Source of the DNA: Phyllobacteriaceae bacterium
GTDB lineage: Bacteria > Pseudomonadota > Alphaproteobacteria > Rhizobiales > Ancalomicrobiaceae
Direction of reading: 5' to 3'
Assembly (NCBI GenBank): GCA_012517025.1
Contig: JAAYVT010000039.1
Span: forward strand, 1-8,712
DNA: 8,712 nucleotides
Positions 5,794-8,712 of this stretch are shown in pieces. The translations under genes and the position numbers were made by a program. How positions within the stretch are numbered: position 1 is the first letter of the stretch; the number at the start of each line of letters is the position of its first letter. The notes under the pieces are model-generated. The model worked only from the letters and a program-made list of their open reading frames with translations, was not told the DNA's origin and did not search any database.

Positions 5794-6756
5794 ATGACCC
5801 GGATTTTCGATGCCACTTCGACCACCGACGACGTCCTCGACGGCGTCGATCTCACCGGCCGCCGCGTGTTGGTGACCGGCGTCTCCGCCGGCCTCGGCGT
5901 GGAGACCGCGCGCGCCCTGGCCGCCCACGGCGCCGACGTCGTCGGCGCCGCCCGCGACCTCGCCAAGGCCGAAGCCGCCACTGCCGAAGCCCGCCGCCAG
6001 GCGAAGGGAGCCTTCGATCTCGTCCGCCTCGATCTCGCCTCGCTCGCCGACGTCCGCCGCGCCGCCGACGCGCTCATCGCCGACGGCCGCCCCTTCGACG
6101 TGGTGATCGCCAACGCCGGCGTCATGATGCCGCCCTTCGGCCTGACCGAGGACGGCTTCGAGACCCAGATCGGCACCAACCATCTCGGCCACTTCGTCTT
6201 CGTCAATCGCATCGCGCCGCTGATCCGGTCGGGGGGACGCTTCGTCGCCCTCGCCTCCTCCGGCCATCGCTTCGCCGACGTCGACCTCGACGATCCGAAC
6301 TTCGAGAAGACCCCCTACGACCCGATGATCGGCTACGGCCGCTCCAAGACCGCGAACGCCCTCTTCGCCGTCGAGTTCGATCACCGTCACCGCGATCGCG
6401 GCGTCCGCGCCGCCGCGGTCCATCCCGGCGGCATCCAGACCGAACTCGCCCGTCACCTCCCCGCCGACGCCTTCGACGGCGCGCTCGCCCAGATCAACGC
6501 CGAACTCGCCGCGAAGGGCGAACCGCCCTTCGCCTGGAAGACCGTGCCCCAGGGCGCGGCGACCTCGGTGTGGCCCGGTTTCGTCGCCGACGCCGATGCG
6601 GTCGGCGGTCACTATTGCGAGAACTGCCACGTTTCGACCGTCACCGAAGGTACGATCAATCCGGTCGCCGAGGGTGTGCGGCCCTACGCGGTCGACCCCG
6701 ATCATGCGCGCGCGCTGTGGGCGGCGAGCGAGGCCTGGGTCGGCGAACGCTTCTGA
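5794..6756 (+). CDS. Short-chain dehydrogenase/reductase (SDR), retinol-dehydrogenase-like type
   Basis: A 320-residue NAD(P)-dependent oxidoreductase with a Rossmann fold. Cofactor motif TGVSAGLG is at 28-35, NAG at 107-109, and the catalytic set is N129, S155/S156, Y181 and K185 (YGRSK). A long C-terminal part ends in GGHYCENCHV (271-280, C275 and C278), also seen in other members of this subgroup. The ATG at 5794 is chosen because GAGGAG (5782-5787) stands 6 nt upstream; an in-frame ATG at 5728 would add a non-conserved Arg-rich stretch and has no such site. It is divergent from and probably repressed by the TetR protein. The substrate is unknown: the subgroup includes proteins annotated as retinol or protochlorophyllide-like reductases, and nothing ties it to polyamines beyond its position. 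Confidence 0.9.
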   Translation: MTRIFDATSTTDDVLDGVDLTGRRVLVTGVSAGLGVETARALAAHGADVVGAARDLAKAEAATAEARRQAKGAFDLVRLDLASLADVRRAADALIADGRPFDVVIANAGVMMPPFGLTEDGFETQIGTNHLGHFVFVNRIAPLIRSGGRFVALASSGHRFADVDLDDPNFEKTPYDPMIGYGRSKTANALFAVEFDHRHRDRGVRAAAVHPGGIQTELARHLPADAFDGALAQINAELAAKGEPPFAWKTVPQGAATSVWPGFVADADAVGGHYCENCHVSTVTEGTINPVAEGVRPYAVDPDHARALWAASEAWVGERF

Positions 6757-6761
6757 ACGCC

Positions 6762-6794
6762 CGGGGGCACCGGCGCTCGTCGCCGGTGCCCCCG
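6762..6794 (+). terminator. Strong hairpin after the short-chain dehydrogenase gene
   Basis: CGGGGGCACCGGCG (6762-6775) pairs perfectly with CGCCGGTGCCCCCG (6781-6794), a 14-bp stem with a CTCGT loop starting 6 nt after the stop codon. No T run follows, so it may act as a leaky terminator or protect the 3' end. Confidence 0.5.
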
Positions 6795-6846
6795 TCCCCG
6801 CGACCCCTGCGAGATTTCGTCGTCCGGGTCGCTCCCACCTCGACGC

Positions 6847-6893
6847 CGCCCGCCGGACGGGCGACAAAGAGCCGAACGGCGGGACCTCCCGCC
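6847..6893 (+). other. Two small hairpins in the leader of the puuB-like gene
   Basis: CGCCCG/CGGGCG (6847-6852 with 6858-6863, loop CCGGA) and GGCGGGA/TCCCGCC (6878-6893, two-base centre) fold in the 122 nt between the dehydrogenase hairpin and the oxidase ATG. In DNA this GC-rich such stems arise easily. I see no convincing promoter here and assign no role. Confidence 0.25.
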
Positions 6894-6916
6894 CGCCGAC
6901 GATCGGAACCTCCCGG

Positions 6917-8206
6917 ATGACCGAACTCGCTCCCCACGCCTCGTCCTGGTACGCCGCCACCGCCCATCCCGCCCCCGAGCGCCCGCCCCTCGACGGCGAC
7001 GCGACCTGCGACGTCTGCGTGATCGGCGCCGGTTTCACCGGCCTGTCGACCGCGCTGCATCTGGCGAAGAAGGGCCGCAAGGTGATCGTGATCGAGGCCA
7101 ACCGGGTCGGCTGGGGGGCGTCGGGGCGCAACGGCGGCCAGCTCCACTCCGGTCAGCGCCGCGATCAGGAGACGCTGGAGAGCTGGTTCGGCGAAACCCG
7201 CGCCCACGCCCTGTTCGCCCTCGCCGAAGAGGCCAAGCGCACCGTCAAGGATCTGATTCTCACCCACGCCATCGACTGCGATTGGCGCGACGGTCTGATC
7301 CACGCCGTCCACAAGAAGGCGTGGCTGCACGCCGCCTGCGCCGAGGCCGAACACCTGATCGCGCGCTACGGCTACGAGGGAGCGACCTTCCTCGACGCCG
7401 CCGGGATCGCCCGGGCGATCGGCACCGACGTCTATTTCGGCGGCTGGCGCGACGCCACCGCCGGTCATCTCCATCCGTTGAACTTCGCCCTCGGCCTCGC
7501 CGACGCGGCGGAAGAGGCGGGCGCGCGCATCTGCGAGGGCACCCGCGCCACCGCGATCTCCTCCGACGGCGGCGGCCACCGCACCGTCACCACCGCGACC
7601 GGCACGATCTCGGCGTCCGACGTGGTGATCGCCGCCAACGGCTACCTCGACGGTCTCGATCCGGAGATCGACGCCCGCGTCATGCCGATCCGCAACTTCG
7701 TGCTGGCGACCGAGCCGCTCGGCGCCCGCGCCTCCCGGCTGATCCCCTTCCGCGAGGCGGTCGCCGACAGTCGCTTCGTCGTCCATTATTGGCGGATCTC
7801 CGCCGACGGCCGCATGTTGTTCGGCGGCGGCGAGACCTACGGCACGCGCGACCCGAAGGACGTCGCCGGCTTCGTCCGCCGTCACATGCTGAAGATCTAT
7901 CCCGACCTCGCCGACGTGAAGATCGATCACGCCTGGGGCGGCACCCTCGCCGTCACCATGAACCGCATGCCGTTCTTCCGCCGCCTGCGTCCCGGCGTCT
8001 ACACCGCGAGCGGCTATTCCGGCCACGGCGTGGCGATCGCCACCTTCGCCGGCAAGCTGCTCGCCGAGGCGATCGAGGGCGACACCTCGCGCTTCGACGT
8101 GATGGCGTCGATCCCGGCGCGGGCCTTCCCCGGCGGGCGCCGGCTCAGACAGCCGACGCTGGTGCTCGCGATGACCTGGTTCGCCCTGCGCGATCGCCTC
8201 GGCTGA
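6917..8206 (+). CDS. puuB: PuuB-like gamma-glutamyl-polyamine oxidase (FAD-dependent, DAO fold)
   Basis: A 429-residue flavoprotein of the DAO family, the same size as E. coli PuuB, which oxidises gamma-glutamylputrescine to gamma-glutamyl-aminobutyraldehyde, ammonia and H2O2. The dinucleotide-binding motif GAGFTG (37-42) lies in the first beta-alpha-beta unit, with E60 ending the second strand. GWGASGRNGGQLHSGQ (65-80) is the family flavin segment. HIHPLN-like HLHPLN is at 184-189, LFGGGETYGTRDP at 301-313, ASGYSGHGVAIATFAGKL at 364-381, and FPGGRRLR...LRDRLG at 404-429 mirrors the PuuB C-terminus. The ATG has a weak GGAA 8 nt upstream; further upstream in-frame starts lie inside the dehydrogenase gene or its hairpin region. 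It follows the dehydrogenase on the same strand but is set off by a hairpin. Another glutamylated amine could be the true substrate. Confidence 0.9.
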   Translation: MTELAPHASSWYAATAHPAPERPPLDGDATCDVCVIGAGFTGLSTALHLAKKGRKVIVIEANRVGWGASGRNGGQLHSGQRRDQETLESWFGETRAHALFALAEEAKRTVKDLILTHAIDCDWRDGLIHAVHKKAWLHAACAEAEHLIARYGYEGATFLDAAGIARAIGTDVYFGGWRDATAGHLHPLNFALGLADAAEEAGARICEGTRATAISSDGGGHRTVTTATGTISASDVVIAANGYLDGLDPEIDARVMPIRNFVLATEPLGARASRLIPFREAVADSRFVVHYWRISADGRMLFGGGETYGTRDPKDVAGFVRRHMLKIYPDLADVKIDHAWGGTLAVTMNRMPFFRRLRPGVYTASGYSGHGVAIATFAGKLLAEAIEGDTSRFDVMASIPARAFPGGRRLRQPTLVLAMTWFALRDRLG

Positions 8207-8224
8207 GCCGACGAGTGCCGCCCG

Positions 8225-8712
8225 TCAGCGCACGTAACGGATCGACGGGTCGTTGGGGTCGCGGTGCCAGTGGCACTTGACGCTGCGATGGAACGCCATG
8301 TCCTCGGTCGGCCAGGCGTGATAGTGGCAGTTCTCGCCGCGCGGCGCCCGGTCCACCGCTTCGCGCGACGGCGGCGGGTCGTAGGAGGGCAACGCCGGTC
8401 GACGCGGCCGCTCGTCGAAGAACGGCGGGATCAGGCTCCAGTGCCGACGCGGCACCACGATCACTTCCTCGTCGACGTTCGGATCCTCTTCCACCACCTG
8501 CGGCCGGACCACCCGTTGCCGCGGCGGCGGATCCACCACCACCCGCGACGGCGCCTCGACCGCGCGGGGCGCCACCTCGACGGCGCGACGCGCTTCCGAC
8601 CGGCGGATCGCGGCGAGACGATCGGCGAAATCACCCGACGTGCCCGACGGCACCGTGACCTCGGAGCCGTCCACCGACGCGGTCGATCGACGCGCCGGAG
8701 CGGGCACCGGCA
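8225..8712 (-). CDS. Unrecognised protein with a His/Cys-rich C-terminal motif; N-terminus probably beyond the window
   Basis: At least 160 residues are readable, with the stop at 8225. A GTG at 8707 could be the start, but the frame stays open to the edge and no ribosome binding site is visible, so the gene is treated as partial. Most of the chain (about 1-120) is low-complexity, rich in Pro, Arg, Val and Glu, and looks disordered. The last 35 residues are different: ENCHYHAWPTEDMAFHRSVK followed by CHWHRD and DPSIRYV. Numbered from the GTG, C127, H128, H130, H140, C145, H146 and H148 form two CHxH pairs that could bind a metal. No signal peptide is visible, though one could lie upstream. 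It converges on the oxidase gene with 18 nt between and no clear terminator. I do not recognise the family. The G/C-biased third positions and a coherent C-terminal motif argue for a real gene. Confidence 0.65.
   Translation of the reverse strand, partial: PVPAPARRSTASVDGSEVTVPSGTSGDFADRLAAIRRSEARRAVEVAPRAVEAPSRVVVDPPPRQRVVRPQVVEEDPNVDEEVIVVPRRHWSLIPPFFDERPRRPALPSYDPPPSREAVDRAPRGENCHYHAWPTEDMAFHRSVKCHWHRDPNDPSIRYVR

Noticed and set aside
5794..6756. The dehydrogenase as the missing step oxidising the aminoaldehyde made by PuuB or SpuC
   Set aside because: Those steps are normally done by aldehyde dehydrogenases of another fold, and this gene has its own TetR control. Proximity alone is not enough.

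Overview
The window looks like chromosomal DNA from a high-GC alphaproteobacterium, possibly a Hyphomicrobiales relative. That rests on the strong G/C third-position bias, the FCD/TetR regulator mix and a dispersed CCGTCATCCCCGG...CCGGGGATGACGG intergenic palindrome typical of that class. I cannot name the genus. The coding density is high and there are no RNA genes, insertion sequences, phage genes or CRISPR arrays.

Layout. (1) 1-1032, minus strand: a PuuA-like glutamine-synthetase-fold ligase, cut by the left edge. (2) 1033-1189: a divergent control region with a TGTGATCACA palindrome. (3) 1190-1924, plus: a GntR regulator of the FCD (FadR-like) type. (4) 1925-2006: a promoter for the next gene carrying a second, longer copy of the same palindrome. 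(5) 2007-3404, plus: a second, clearly different glutamine-synthetase-fold ligase, followed by a terminator-like hairpin and a 125-nt dispersed palindromic repeat. (6) 3668-5056, plus: a SpuC-like polyamine aminotransferase. (7) 5074-6756: a TetR regulator (minus) divergent from a short-chain dehydrogenase (plus), with an operator-like palindrome placed between the -35 and -10 of the dehydrogenase promoter. (8) 6917-8206, plus: a PuuB-like gamma-glutamyl-polyamine oxidase. (9) 8225-8712, minus: the C-terminal part of an unrecognised protein ending in a His/Cys-rich motif.

How it fits together. The two ligases, the SpuC-type aminotransferase and the PuuB-type oxidase form a polyamine catabolic locus that mixes two known routes: gamma-glutamylation followed by oxidation (E. 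coli Puu) and transamination (Pseudomonas Spu). The PuuC aldehyde dehydrogenase and PuuD hydrolase are not in the window. The only two copies of TGTGATCACA lie in the promoter regions of the two ligase genes, either side of the FCD regulator gene. The simplest reading is that this regulator controls both ligases and itself. Characterised puu loci use a different regulator type (PuuR/PauR, HTH plus cupin). The TetR-dehydrogenase pair has its own control signals and looks like an independent module sitting between the aminotransferase and the oxidase genes.

The most noteworthy points are the shared operator and its promoter geometry, a 10-bp inverted repeat that could hide the second ligase's ribosome binding site in read-through transcripts, and the CHxH...CHxH tail of the last protein. 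No wholly new system is evident; the novelty is mainly in regulation and gene arrangement.
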